Both the position numbers and the translations under genes were made by a program. From assembly GCA_964057225.1 (NCBI GenBank), contig OZ059897.1:9982001-10046000 (forward strand): a stretch of DNA of 64,000 bases, in the 5' to 3' direction. The DNA is from Auanema rhodensis (Eukaryota; Nematoda; Chromadorea; Rhabditida; Rhabditidae). Position 1 is the stretch's first letter, and each line of letters opens with the position of its first letter. Shown in pieces: positions 1-11,467 of the stretch. The notes beneath the pieces were generated by a model that worked only from the letters and a program-made list of their open reading frames with translations, was not told the DNA's origin and made no database searches.

Positions 1-1543
1 GCCTTCTCGGTTTCTCTCTCTTTTCTCCCTCTTTCTTGCTTTCTCTCTCTCTCTCTCTATCTTCCTTGTATCTATTAACCATGAACAAACTTCATACAAC
101 TTCATACAACTTCAACAGAAGAGTCTCCTTTTTTCTTTATTCGTTTATATCGTGACCTAAAAAGGAAAAAAAAGAATAATACAACATGATGGCTGAAAAG
201 GAACAAATTTTATCCTATTTTGTATTTTCTTTTCATGAAAACAATCATTTATATCTGCATTAAGTCTATGACTTCTTTTGAATTTTTATAGATTCACGCT
301 TTTCTTGGCTTAAATGTATTATATCAAGACAGATAAAGAATTTCGAATGAGAGGTTGGAATTTCAAGGGGGTAAAGTGGATTGACGAGGAGTGGTGGGGA
401 GAAGGGTGGTGATGAAGGAGGGGGGTCAGTTAGAGAGAGGGGTGAATGAGCAAGGAGAATGATTGCTGATGTCTATAATTCTGTAGATTGTTTGTAGATC
501 ATTGAAAACTCTCACCGAGCCGCCTCAAATGTGCACGTTCGCTCAACAAAAAGCGAGTGCGAAAGAGCTTGTGAAAGAACGAACGATTACTATTGAAGAG
601 CCGAGAAAACGATAGACTATTGGTCATTGTACAGTTTTATGAAGAAAGAAATGTGAGGAAGTACGCATCTTAAATCTGAAGAAAAGGTGAAAATGAATGA
701 GAAGAGGACAAAACAGAAGTGCTTCGTCAAAACGCTTCTTCCAAACTTCTTTTTCTTCTCTTGAGCTCAGTCTTTTCTCGCCTCTTAACTATCTTTGGTT
801 GGTTACTTGCTTGGTCATCGTTAACGAAGAGACAAAGGGAGAGAAAAAGAGAGAGAGAATAACTTGTTCATTTCAAACAAATAGAAATAGGGCTATTTGA
901 ACATTAGAACGTTGGAAGAAAAAGACAAAAAACCTCTGTAGGTAAACTACCACGAGTTATTCCTTTCTTTCTCAATAGTAAATTCCTCATAATCAATTGA
1001 AGAATAAAGATTCTTTATTTGAATACTACTTCAGCGAATATCCAGCTTTGTCATCTGTTTCCTCATGGGATCACTCGTATGCACATTAAGATTTTACCAT
1101 AAAGCATGACAGATGACTTGTAGAAATCTAGAGTCAGAAAGATGTTTATCTGTGATTTTCCTGACTAGAAACCCAACAAGTCCAACTAAATCTCTTTTCA
1201 TGGTGAACATTGGAAATAACTTATTCTAACAATGAAAATTAGAATAATATATATTTAGTTTCAGATTAATCTAATCATATGACGTTTATTTCATCTCGTT
1301 CGGGTTTTCTAAAAGAATAAACAAGATTTTTTTAAAAGAAACGACATCTAAAACCAGTTGTTTCAATATGGATAATAAGCTAATTGTCATTTTATCCAAA
1401 CGTACCTACAGCTAGAATTACTTAAAATCCACTTTTTCCATCTTTTATGCAAATTTTATATTAAAATTATGCTTAGGTGTTAAAGATTAACTTATGTATA
1501 AACTTGAAAACTGCTATGCAATCTGTTAAAAGTCAAATTTCAG
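1..1543. other. Upstream region, no confirmed gene
   Basis: Begins with a CT-rich tract and a short tandem motif (cttcatacaa, about 85-112). No exon could be joined with confidence to the GAS1-like gene that starts inside this region's right edge. A frame at 697-900 has a hydrophobic stretch (LFSPLNYLWLVTCLVIV) that could be a signal peptide, but no convincing donor site or phase match to the exon at 1544 was found, so the 5' end of that gene is left open. Confidence 0.5.
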
Positions 1544-2350
1544 TTCAACATCCACATGTCAACCACAATGCAGAAATGCAGTTCTGAATGTTTATCAAAA
1601 TAAATTAGGAAGAAACCTTTTAAGGTAAGCTATTCAACAAACTAAAACATCTCATGAACTTAATTTGCTAAAGATCGGACGCTTCCTGTATTCATGGACG
1701 TGAAGAACTTCGAACATGCAATTTCTTGCCTGCTGGAGAACAAGTACATTGCAGCTTAGCCAAGCTCGCTTGTGAAGCTGACCTTCAGGTATTTACTTAA
1801 TTTCTTAATTTCTTAACGACTGTTGGAAAACAAAATAGTTTGGTGTGATGATAGGCATTTGTGGTTTCTCAGCAAATTCATTTATCAATTATTTATGAAA
1901 ATTTTTTTGGAAAAACTGATAACGAATATAAATCTTTCTAGTGTAATTCTAAATGGGGAATTTTCTTCTCTGAATGTGAAGCTGAGACTGGACGAGGGGA
2001 ATGTTCACCAAAATGTGCAGGTTTCTTGAAAGAAGCTACAGCAACACCTCATGGACAAGCTTTTATCAACTGCACATGTACTGATAGGGATGATCAACTA
2101 TGCCACAATCTTAAGAACAACGTATTGAAAGTTTGCGAAAAAGTGAGTTACAGCAATCAGTTGTACCATTATCAACCAAACATTTTTTCAGCCAACAAGC
2201 CCATCTTCATCAGTTGATAACAATGCTATTGTCGAAAATTCAAATGATTCCATGGACCAATCTTCTGCTTCATCTTGGTCATTTGATATTCTTCTTCCAA
2301 CTTTGATGATGTGTATCTTACTATCCGCCAGCCTTTTCCTTTCTTTCTAA
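1544..2350 (+). CDS. GAS1/GDNF-receptor-alpha-like GPI-anchored protein (5' end missing)
   Basis: Four exons can be joined in frame: 1544-1624, 1674-1788, 1942-2142 and 2192-2350, ending at TAA 2348-2350. The product is cysteine-rich with the GAS1/GFR-alpha spacing. It opens with CQPQCRNAVLNVYQNKLGRN, continues with CIHGREELRTC and ends its last module with CTCTDRDDQLCHN and VCEK. The last exon encodes a Ser/Asn-rich linker and a hydrophobic tail (about FDILLPTLMMCILLSASLF) directly before the stop, which fits a GPI-anchor signal. GAS1-type proteins act at the cell surface as receptors or co-receptors; nematodes have one called PHG-1. The acceptor at 1671-1673 is an atypical AAG, accepted because the phase (AG|A) and the family pattern both continue across it. 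The first exon with the signal peptide and start codon was not found. Confidence 0.75.
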
Positions 2351-3471
2351 TCTATTTTTCAATTGCCATAGTAGTTGCTGATTCCAAATCTTATTTCATA
2401 GAAAAAAAAAAGAAAAATTGATAAAACGACCTCATATGAAGAACTATAGGAATGTCGTTTAATCTGCCGCTTTTAACTATTTTACGAGTTTTTCAACTTG
2501 TCGAATCGATTAGCTTCTTCAGCATACTACATGTAAATATATATTTAAGCTTAAAAAGACCTCAAATACAATATCCGGTTATGTCGAAATTGGCTAGTCG
2601 TCGTTCACAGAAAAACTTAATTTTCATAATAAGCTTCGAAGAACTTTTTTTTCAAAAAAAAAAAAAAAACAAAAAAAAAGGCAACTCTTTTCAATTGCTC
2701 AATGCGGTTGTTGTTATATTAAATATTATTATATTTTATTGAAATAAACTGATAAATTATGGATTTGTTCTGTATTGTAGTTGATGATGAATCACACAAA
2801 ATTGATATTATATTACTTTTTTCCCATTTTTCCATATAAACTTGAAAGCAATTTTAATTTAAAAAGATGTATATGCATACGTTTATCACAAAAAATCATA
2901 CGAGAATAAGGAGCAGAAACATATAAAATGCCATAAAGCTTTATATTTCTATCATAAATATGTTGATGATAAGATTATTAATATTTATTTTACTAAACTT
3001 TTATGTATTTTCATACATCATTATAGGAAATTATTTAAAGAAAAAAGCGAAATAACTTCTTCGAATTAATTACGACTTCAAGTTAAAAAAAATCTTGATG
3101 ATAATGTATGTATGTGTAGGAATTATATCACTTTTTCCTTTTCCTTTCTTTTATCTCACTTTTTTTCTCTTTTTAATATATTTTTGGTCATAAGAAGCTT
3201 TTAGCCATTGAGCTGAAGATATGGTTCATATCAGTTTCTAAATACACCAAAGGAGATAAGAATCAACACCTTACCGAAATAATGCTTTCGTAACTCCTCC
3301 CACGCTGCAGTTACCTCTCTTTTAAAAAGAAAAAAAAACACTTTTTTATTCGATTTTTTTCATAATTTTTCTGGTTTTTGATGTAAATTCTTTCTTTTCT
3401 TTCTCATTTTTTTATCTCGAGAATTCTTTTTGAGGACAAATTTAACAAAAAAAAATTTTACCTTCAGAGAA
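2351..3471. other. AT-rich intergenic region
   Basis: Downstream of the GAS1-like gene, with A- and T-homopolymers and no coding frame that I trust. A pyrimidine-rich tract ending in ccttcag at 3461-3467 is the likely spliced-leader acceptor of the next gene. Confidence 0.6.
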
Positions 3472-4418
3472 ATGCTAAAATCACATAATTCTTCAAATAC
3501 TAATGATCAAAATTCAAACAAATTTCGTCGACGTTATGATGTAAGAATATTTATTTATATATATTTTTTGAAAATTATTTGGCTGATTAAGAATGATGAA
3601 CCCCGTGTGTGCGGTTGTGGTAAAACTAGTGACGTTGAAAGGTAAGTCTAGAGAAAATCTTTTCAGTTGAAACCACTTAATCATTATTAGGAATTGGAAA
3701 GGACCTATTAGGCATTATGAACACAAAGTTGCTTCTACTGAAAATCAAACTAATATCAACTCTCTAGGCAAAAAATCTATTTACTTCACTATTACTTGAT
3801 TGATTGTTCTAGAGCCATCAGAAAAAGCAAGAGAAATGGCTGAACGATATGGACCAGTATTGGATGTTAATGTAGTTCAAGATTTGAAATAGTGAGAAAT
3901 AATAATTTTTTTCGAAAAAAATTAAAAAAGATTTCAAGTGTATTCAAAGGCAGAAATGTTAAACAAGTCAATGAATATCGACGAAAAATGGTAGAGGATA
4001 TGTTTCATAAAGTAATTTTATATTTTCTTAAAATTTATTTATATTATAAATACTATTAGACTCGTAAATTGATTGAAGAAGCTGCTGATACATACACGCC
4101 TGAATTTTTTGTAGCAAAGGTATGTATTTCAGCATAATTACTGATAAACAGAATAAAAATTGAAGATGGAACAATCACATCCTGATGTACCTGACTGGAA
4201 GAAATTACTTTTAGCCAGAAAGAAATCACAACAAGTCTTATCTGAATATGAGAAAAATGCTTGGGTAAGAACTGCTACTACTGCTACTGCTGTCAATTAT
4301 ATTATTATCATTAAATTTTTCTTTTCAGGACGAATTTCTGAAATGGAAAAAGACCTATTCACCAAGCGTTAAACTCAATCCTGACTTTAATTATAAATTG
4401 GATCCAAAATTACATTGA
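3472..4418 (+). CDS. Unrecognised 198-residue basic/charged protein, eight exons
   Basis: Exons 3472-3540, 3592-3641, 3691-3767, 3813-3891, 3939-4011, 4060-4119, 4166-4264 and 4329-4418 join in one frame to a TGA stop, 597 nt in all. The ATG lies five bases after a ccttcag acceptor, as expected for leader trans-splicing. The protein begins with a basic stretch (KFRRRYD), has VCGCGK near residue 30, and then a long charged, probably helical region (VNEYRRKMVEDMFHK; DWKKLLLARKKSQQVLSEYE) ending LDPKLH. There is no signal peptide or membrane segment. The size and charge would suit a small mitochondrial ribosomal or other RNA-associated protein, and there is a faint resemblance to mL64/CRIF1, but that is only a guess. 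The intron 3768-3812 starts with GC rather than GT; without removing it the frame runs into a stop. Confidence 0.6.
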
Positions 4419-7400
4419 AGCTTCATTAGAAATATTGTTTATTTCGGTATTATAAGGAGTTAATATATCATATCAAACATTACTTTAGGCAGTATTAATA
4501 CAATTGAAAATACATGGATTTTCAATAAATCTCTTAACATTTTTCCTTTTTTTGCATATAAAACCTTTTGTTTCCGGCATTTTTCCATGAAAAATAGTTT
4601 TTATCTGGTTTAATGACGATTGGTTTAAATTGAAAAGTTTTTTTTTAAAGATTATTCTAGAATATCAAATACAAAGAAGAAAACCTTCACGTATTTTCTA
4701 ATAAATGCTTTTTTTCCTTTTTTTTTAAATAATTACGACATCAAGTATGCTCTTATGCCAATTCAAATATGAAATGTCATTTTTTAAATTTAAAAATGAA
4801 TGAACGGTTGATAATTTGATTTCTGCTGGTTGCTATACAAAGTTAACATAGAAGGCACATTTCATTGTATTTCACGGATTAATACATGTGTTCATACATT
4901 TTTTGATTGATTATGCCACAGATAAGAAGAAGATAAAAGAAAAAATTTGGTGAAAAAAAAACTTTTTTTTTATTTTCTTTAACCATTATATCATATAGTA
5001 TATTCATTTTCATTAACTATTCTCATTTATTTCTTTTTTTTTGTAAATTAGTATTAATTAATTTATAATTATATCAATATTTCAGAAAACGATCAGTCAA
5101 AATATAGGCTTTGTAATTAGAAAATGATAATTTTTCATCAGAAATATTTAGATGATATAAAACTATATGAAGATAGATATGTAGATCTATCTCTTTTTAG
5201 AAGTATATAATGAATAAATCCCTATTCCTCTCTTTTCCTAATAGATTTTGCTTATCTGAATGTGCTGACCTATTGATATATGTTAAATATATCTTCAGAC
5301 ACCCCTTATGATTGGTTGTTAGCATAAGTCCTTTGTCTGAAATATTGTGTATGTTTACGTCAACCGTCTACGGCGACTTCATCGTCATCCCCGTAGGTTA
5401 TGTAATCGTTGAATGAGAATAAACATTAAAACTTCTTACAAAATAGGTAAATCATCTTTAGAACTATAATTGGTCGACGAGAAAGATTCAAATCATTCGT
5501 TTGTTTTTTTTTCTGTTAATTAGAATAAAGTAATATAAATTATGCAATTTATTTAATAATTAATCTAATTATAAAATATAGATTTAATATATATTAGAAG
5601 GATATTCATCATTCAATTATCAAATTTACGGACAAAAAAAATCTAATTTTTGATTTTCGAAATAAAAAAATCGAAATAAGGTCTGATTATCTCTCAAACA
5701 GACAGTACTTCCTAGTAGACTTTTAGCATCGTAATCATCATCATCATCATCATAATGTTTGCAATTATTCGGGACTATCTTCTTCTTCTTCATCTTCTTC
5801 TTCTTCTTCTCTAAATTCCTTCTTCATCATCTTCATCTTCATTATCTTCTTCTCCTTCTCCTTCTTCTTCTTCTTCTTCATCTTTATCTTATTCTTCTCC
5901 TTGTCCTCTTCATCAGCATCATCTTCATCGTCAACGCCACAACATTTTCCCTCTCGTTGTTTCCTTCTTCTAACCTTTTCAGATTATTTCGGTAAATAAA
6001 TTTCTTTAAAGATAATACGTAAGGTGAAAGAAAGATTAGTGATGTAACACAGGCTGTGAGCTGGTCAGCAGAAGCCAAAACTCAAGTAAAGTAATTTGAC
6101 CTATCTGACCCTTGACACTTGTAATTCATAGGTCAGAATCAATTTAGAGTGATTGTAGCAAAAATGAAAATTCTAAGGAAATGACGAATTTTATGATTAT
6201 CTTTTAAAAAATATAATAGTTAATAAGGGAGACAACCTGCACTTGTAATATGGATACATGTTTTTCAAAAGCCAGACTGTCAACAAACATTAGACGAAGG
6301 GGGGGAAGAAAATAATTTTTTCAGGATAAGTACATCGGTTGTAAGAAATGTAAACTTCTTAATATGGATGTCACTTCCTATCATAAAACTGATCAAAAAC
6401 ATGGTGTATAACAGTTTTGAAATTTGAAATGCATCATACAAAAAACAAAATTCAACAGTTTTTGTCTAATTTTCCATATAGGTTCGTAAAGAAATTCATT
6501 AATTCCTATCTCATATACTAATGTACATTGAAACATAATTTAAAAGGTCATCTGAATATTGCCTTGATGTCTGAATGTGAAAAGAACTATTCGAAATCTT
6601 TTAGGAACGGTTAAGCAGAGATACATTAAACAAGATTTTTCAGGAAAAATTACGTACATTCACTTTTTTCTCATATTATTTCTATTATCTCTTTCTTTCT
6701 CTTTTAAACCGGTTCTAATTAGGAGTCTTTGAACACCTCCGTTTAACAGGCTTAAAACATTTTTCTTTTTCAAAAGAAATTGAGAGAGCATCGACCTTAA
6801 GCATTGTTGCTAATTAAATTTTACATTTTCTTTCTATAATCGCGCACATACACACAAAAAAAACCCCAATATTCACATGACATTATTATTATTTTTTAAA
6901 AATTTATTGAACAATATATATATATTCTTCTTCTTCATTCATCACTTCCTACTTTTACTTTAAAAAATTGGCGCTAATTAGTAGAAACTAAGAAACAATT
7001 CTCGAATTATCGGGCAGAAGTTCAACACTGTTCAGGTAAAGTACGTGATTGCTGCAAAATCTGGATTGAATGAACTTACATGACCCATCGTGAATTAAGT
7101 GATGGAATTAACTATATGATCTTAAAGATCAAACAATCTCCATTATTCTTAAAAAGGACTTTGAAACAGATTTATATGTTTAATAGATGTGATGAACCAA
7201 AAAAACATTTATCCGACTATCACATGTAATACTCGGAGTTGTTCGTATTATAATCTTCTTTATCTTTACTATATATATTATGTTATATATATTTAAATTA
7301 AAATTCAGTATATTATAAGAATTTTAACAGAAATGTTAATATGATATACATATCTATATTTCTATATATATACATATATATTGACTACAACTAATTTCTT

Positions 7401-8735
7401 CTGTATGTATATTCAGAAGAGTATTTGTTTGATTTGGTCACTATAAGTAAATACAATATCCGATTATGGCATGAAAGATTCAATACTAAAATACAGAAAT
7501 TTAGTAAAATTAGGTATATATGGAGATGAGATGAAGCAAAAAAACTGAGAATAGCTTAAGAAGTTTCATTATTTGAGATGAGCACAAAGAGAAACATATA
7601 CAAGCTTTTCTGTGATTATCAACAAAGAAAGAATATATTTCAAGAAGATATAGTCAAAGAAAGAATTTGTTTTCCAAAAAAGTAGGAAAGATGGAATGAT
7701 TTGAATGAAGTTGAAACCACTAAACCGTCAGATAAATGTAAAAACCGTACAAGGCAAGTTGGAGGATATTCACTTAGACGATCAATTATAAGTTTCAAAA
7801 ACTTTGTTTAAACTGAATTTGAAACAGTTGTATAGATACATGTCTCTCTCTATATATATATGCATTTATCAACAATAACATACAAAAAATAAATAAAACT
7901 GATATTATCTTTAACATTTGCAATTAGATTGCAAAAATGTCCTCGACAATAGTTGCTTAATTCCCGTTCTCATTCTCTCAAATTTGTATCTCTCATCTGC
8001 CGCAAATTTCGTTATTTTGGCTGAATTAACCTAATTAATCAGAAATCAAACTATTCTTATGCTATTAAGCATTTTTGAGACATTTTATCTAAAGACCTTA
8101 CAATTCGATTTTCTTTTACTTTCTTACGTGAGCGAAATAAAGGCGGAGCGAAGGTTTAGGAGGTGGAGCTTTCGTGAAGTCTTTTGAGGTGCAACAAGGT
8201 TTGGTTGTGTTGTGTGAGAGCAGAACGGACACGGGTTTCCGATATTCTCAATCCTCCTCCTCCTCCCCTCTCTGTGAAGATACCCTCCTATTCTACTTAT
8301 TCATATCATAACTGATATTATATATTCTAGAAATTACTTTTTGGTAACTCATATCATCGCCAAACTACTCGGTTACTTCTACGAATCATCATCATCATCA
8401 ATCAAGCTAGTATCAACTATATCGTACTATATTGTATGAAAAATCTTATATTGTTCATTTGAAAATTGGACTTAAAATCTAAGATATATGAAACTTGCTT
8501 AGAATAAATTCAATTATTTGAATTAACATTCCAAACAACTTAAATATTGTTATTCATCTGTAGCTTTTTTTCTCATTATTTAGCTAAAAGTTTGTGAATT
8601 TAAGTGAGTTTTACACCATTTCATACAATTCATTTCGACACATACTGTCCAAGCAGCAAATGCTTCACAGACAAACATAAAACAACAACAAAATCTTCTT
8701 TCAGGAAGAAAAATTAAAAACTTAACCGAATAACG
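4419..8735. other. Long AT-rich intergenic region
   Basis: About 4.3 kb without a supportable gene. It contains homopolymers, TA-rich tracts (7330-7380, 7845-7861) and a TTC/TCA trinucleotide repeat cluster near 5.8 kb. From about 8125 to 8280 the base composition rises in G+C (ggcggagcg, ggaggtggagc, tcctcctcctcccc), which may be promoter sequence for the insulin-like gene downstream. A tract ending ttctttcag at 8704 is a likely spliced-leader acceptor for that gene. Confidence 0.6.
5739..5930. repeat. TCA/TTC trinucleotide repeat cluster
   Basis: Imperfect tcatca, ttcttc and related triplets dominate this stretch. It generates Leu/Phe-rich or Asp/Glu-rich open frames on either strand that are compositional artefacts. 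Confidence 0.9.
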
Positions 8736-9488
8736 ATGTACATTCCACGCATTTTCATCATCTGCATAGTTATACTATTAAACTTGAGTTCGGTTGAGGG
8801 ATCTACACAGAAACGGCCGCATCGGTACTGTGGTCAACAGCTTATCATGCATATGAGTAAGCTTTGTAAGGATTCAGGATTTTCCGGTTTCCGAAACGGG
8901 AATGTAGGTAAGATATATGGATTTTAAGGTTTTCAAATAAACGAGTCAAATCTGTACCTCTCTTGTTCTTTATAATTGGTGCGTGTGTGTGTGTGTGTGT
9001 GTGTGTGCTATCCGCTACACCTGTACATCATGTTGTATTATTGACCTGAAATCTGAGAAAAAACATAAATTTCATGAGAAAAACTGCAATTACAGTAATC
9101 TTAATCTCATGACATATCTATAATTATACTTTCTATAGAAAATTCTATTATTTTTTATTGGAAAATAGAAATTGAAACCTTTAGAAGTCATAAAATCTAG
9201 TTTTGTTCCGTGAGCATTCTCAGATAATTTCAAGAGGATCGTACGCTTTTCCCAACTAGCAGCAGCTTAACCTGAGAGAAAAGAATTTCGAAAATTTGTA
9301 AAATTTCAGAGAAGATTTCATTGTTGAAAGAATAGATTTTTTGATTTTGTTCCAATTCTGAAAGTACTTATACGTTGCTCCCTCCCTCTCTCTTTCTCTA
9401 CCTGTCTCTCCGCATTTCTCATCAAATACCTCCCTCTTTCCGCCCCTCCCCCTTCTCTCTTTATGAACTTTCACAACTTCTCTCTCTT

Positions 9489-9539
<51 letters not shown>

Positions 9540-9540
9540 T

Positions 9541-9637
<97 letters not shown>

Positions 9638-10171
9638 TTCTCTTACTTCGTATACCTACATTCCATATCTATTACTATCCACCCTCTATCTTAACTATAT
9701 AAAAAAATATTTTATATTTTAAATAATTAATAATTACAGAGAGTATTTTACAAGGAGGAGCTCCTATTAACAAGAGGGGAATTGTCTATAATTGCTGTAA
9801 GCTTGGATGCTATGACAGCTATATGCTGACATTCTGCGACAGCTGTAAGTTTGTTTGTTTATTTATTTGTTGCTTATTATTTACTTTTTTCAACTTGAAA
9901 CAACGATAAGAGCAAAATCAAGATGAAACATGACAAGCAGACAAAGTTTCTCAGAAAACTCATTTCAAATTTTTGATTTTGTGGGGGAAAATAATGGAAG
10001 AAACTGTAGAAATTATCGTCACTTGTCATGCTTCATCTGATACTGTACCACGTATATTGCATGAATTTCAATATTGTGTTGTGCATTATTTTTTAAAAGT
10101 TTTAACATGGAATTTATATTGAAAAATGGTTTTACTTGTTATAATCGTACTTAGTGCTTGTGGTTTCAGAA
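8736..10171 (+). CDS. Insulin-like peptide, six-cysteine (vertebrate-like) type
   Basis: Exon 1 (8736-8907) encodes a signal peptide (FIICIVILLNLSSVEG) and the B chain YCGQQLIMHMSKLC, with the canonical C-x11-C spacing. Exon 2 (9740-9844) encodes a connecting segment, the dibasic site NKR and the A chain GIVYNCCKLGCYDSYMLTFC, with the canonical CC-x3-C-x8-C pattern. Together they give 92 residues, ending CDS. Only the six classical cysteines are present, so this is the type with a removable connecting peptide, like nematode INS-1/INS-18, not the eight-cysteine type. It would be a secreted hormone acting on a DAF-2-type receptor. Exon 2 ends at a strong donor (gtaagttt) after a single T; the next good acceptor (ggtttcag, 10167-10169) is followed by AA, making TAA across the junction. 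Intron 1 is 832 nt long and holds GT and CT microsatellites, unlike the short introns of neighbouring genes. The position of the last exon is inferred. Confidence 0.85.
9479..9634. repeat. (CT)n microsatellite inside insulin-gene intron 1
   Basis: An almost pure CT dinucleotide tract with occasional ttt interruptions, roughly 155 nt. A shorter GT repeat lies at about 8992-9007 in the same intron. The apparent Leu/Ser-rich open frames here are repeat artefacts. Confidence 0.95.
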
Positions 10172-11467
10172 TTTTTTTTTGAGGAGGATCTCGTGTTCAC
10201 AATCTGCCTTTCACAACATTCGTTGGTTTTACACCTCACACACATTCAAAAAAGTATTCTTGTAAAGCATGTTCCATAGTGATTTCTGCAACACACATCA
10301 CATCATATCCATAATCACTTTCTTCTCGGTGGGCTACTCTAGTCCTTGTGCAAATTCTGAGTGTCATAATGTTTTTTTTTAATAAGGATGAATGATATTT
10401 CATTATGTACTCTATCTCTCTTTTTCTCTCTCTATATACAATGTATATCATATCATTCAAAATTGTACAAAGTCCTTTAAAAGTTTTTTTTCCATAAACG
10501 AAGAAGAGATATTTCATATTTTACTTCCAATTTTCATAATTTATTTATTTTTTTTTGCAAAAAATGAAGAAAAAAAACATCTGATTCTAAATGTTGTTGA
10601 TCAAGATTGTAAAAAAAAAACAAAAAATATCTCTTCTTAAACCATATCGGGTACTTTTTTTACCTTCCCAATTTTTTTCTGTTTCAAAGAAATATATTCA
10701 AGTAGATACTTGGAAGTTTGTAAAATAATTTTTCAGAAACAATGATTTTCATATCTTCCTTAAGAATTATAATTGGTACGGTGATTACTTCGATCTCTTC
10801 GAATATTCCTAAAAAAAGTTGGAAAAAACATATTTTTTCCCTTTTAAAGTCGTAACTTGATGTGAAATTTATAATAATTTGACCTTTTTTTTTTATTTTT
10901 TTTTCATTTAATTGTTGTCAATAAATCTTTTTGAATATAACATGATGATTATGCATTGAATACAAGAACTTTATACGGATTTGATGAAGAAGATAATGAA
11001 AAATGTCATAAAAAAAACAAATTTTTTATTTCTCATCTCTGTTTCTTGCTCAGAATCAAAGTGATGCAAAAAGTTTACAACACAAGTGGAGCTTTGAGCT
11101 GTAAGGAAGAGTCTGACAGCCGCGTTAAAGAAGATGTGATTATGAGAGGTTTCTAGAGAAAATGAGATACAAAGAGATATTAACGTCAGAAGAAAGGAAA
11201 GAAAAAGAAAATAAGAAAAGTTCTTTGCTATAATACTTCTTCTCCTCCTCCCCCGCCTTCTCATCTTGCTTTGTCTGTAAGTAAAACAGCAAAACTTCAA
11301 TATTTTCATTTATTATGTTAGACCTTTGAACTCGTTTATTGTTTCATCTCATAATTTCTTTATTACAATTTCTTTTTTTCCCTTTTTTTTCATTGTCATT
11401 GAACCATGTTATACATTGAATAATCACATGCATCTTATTACTTAATGTCGTAGACCTGACAATCAAA
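10172..11467. other. AT-rich intergenic region
   Basis: Between the insulin-like gene and the PP4 regulatory subunit gene. It is low in complexity with many T and A runs, and I see no supportable coding exon. The last bases before the next ATG include a possible leader acceptor (taatgtcgtag, about 11442-11452). Confidence 0.55.

Noticed and set aside
697-900. Open frame with a hydrophobic stretch as first exon of the GAS1-like gene
   Set aside because: No donor site or matching phase to the exon at 1544; the sequence is partly purine repeat.
2452-2742. 96-codon frame after the GAS1-like gene
   Set aside because: Ends in A-homopolymer-derived Lys/Asn and has no family or splice support.
9375-9722. 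Leu/Ser-rich open frames in CT repeats (also 46193-46669, 63599-63832, 60969-61295)
   Set aside because: Produced by dinucleotide repeats that lack stops in those frames; no splice context or family.
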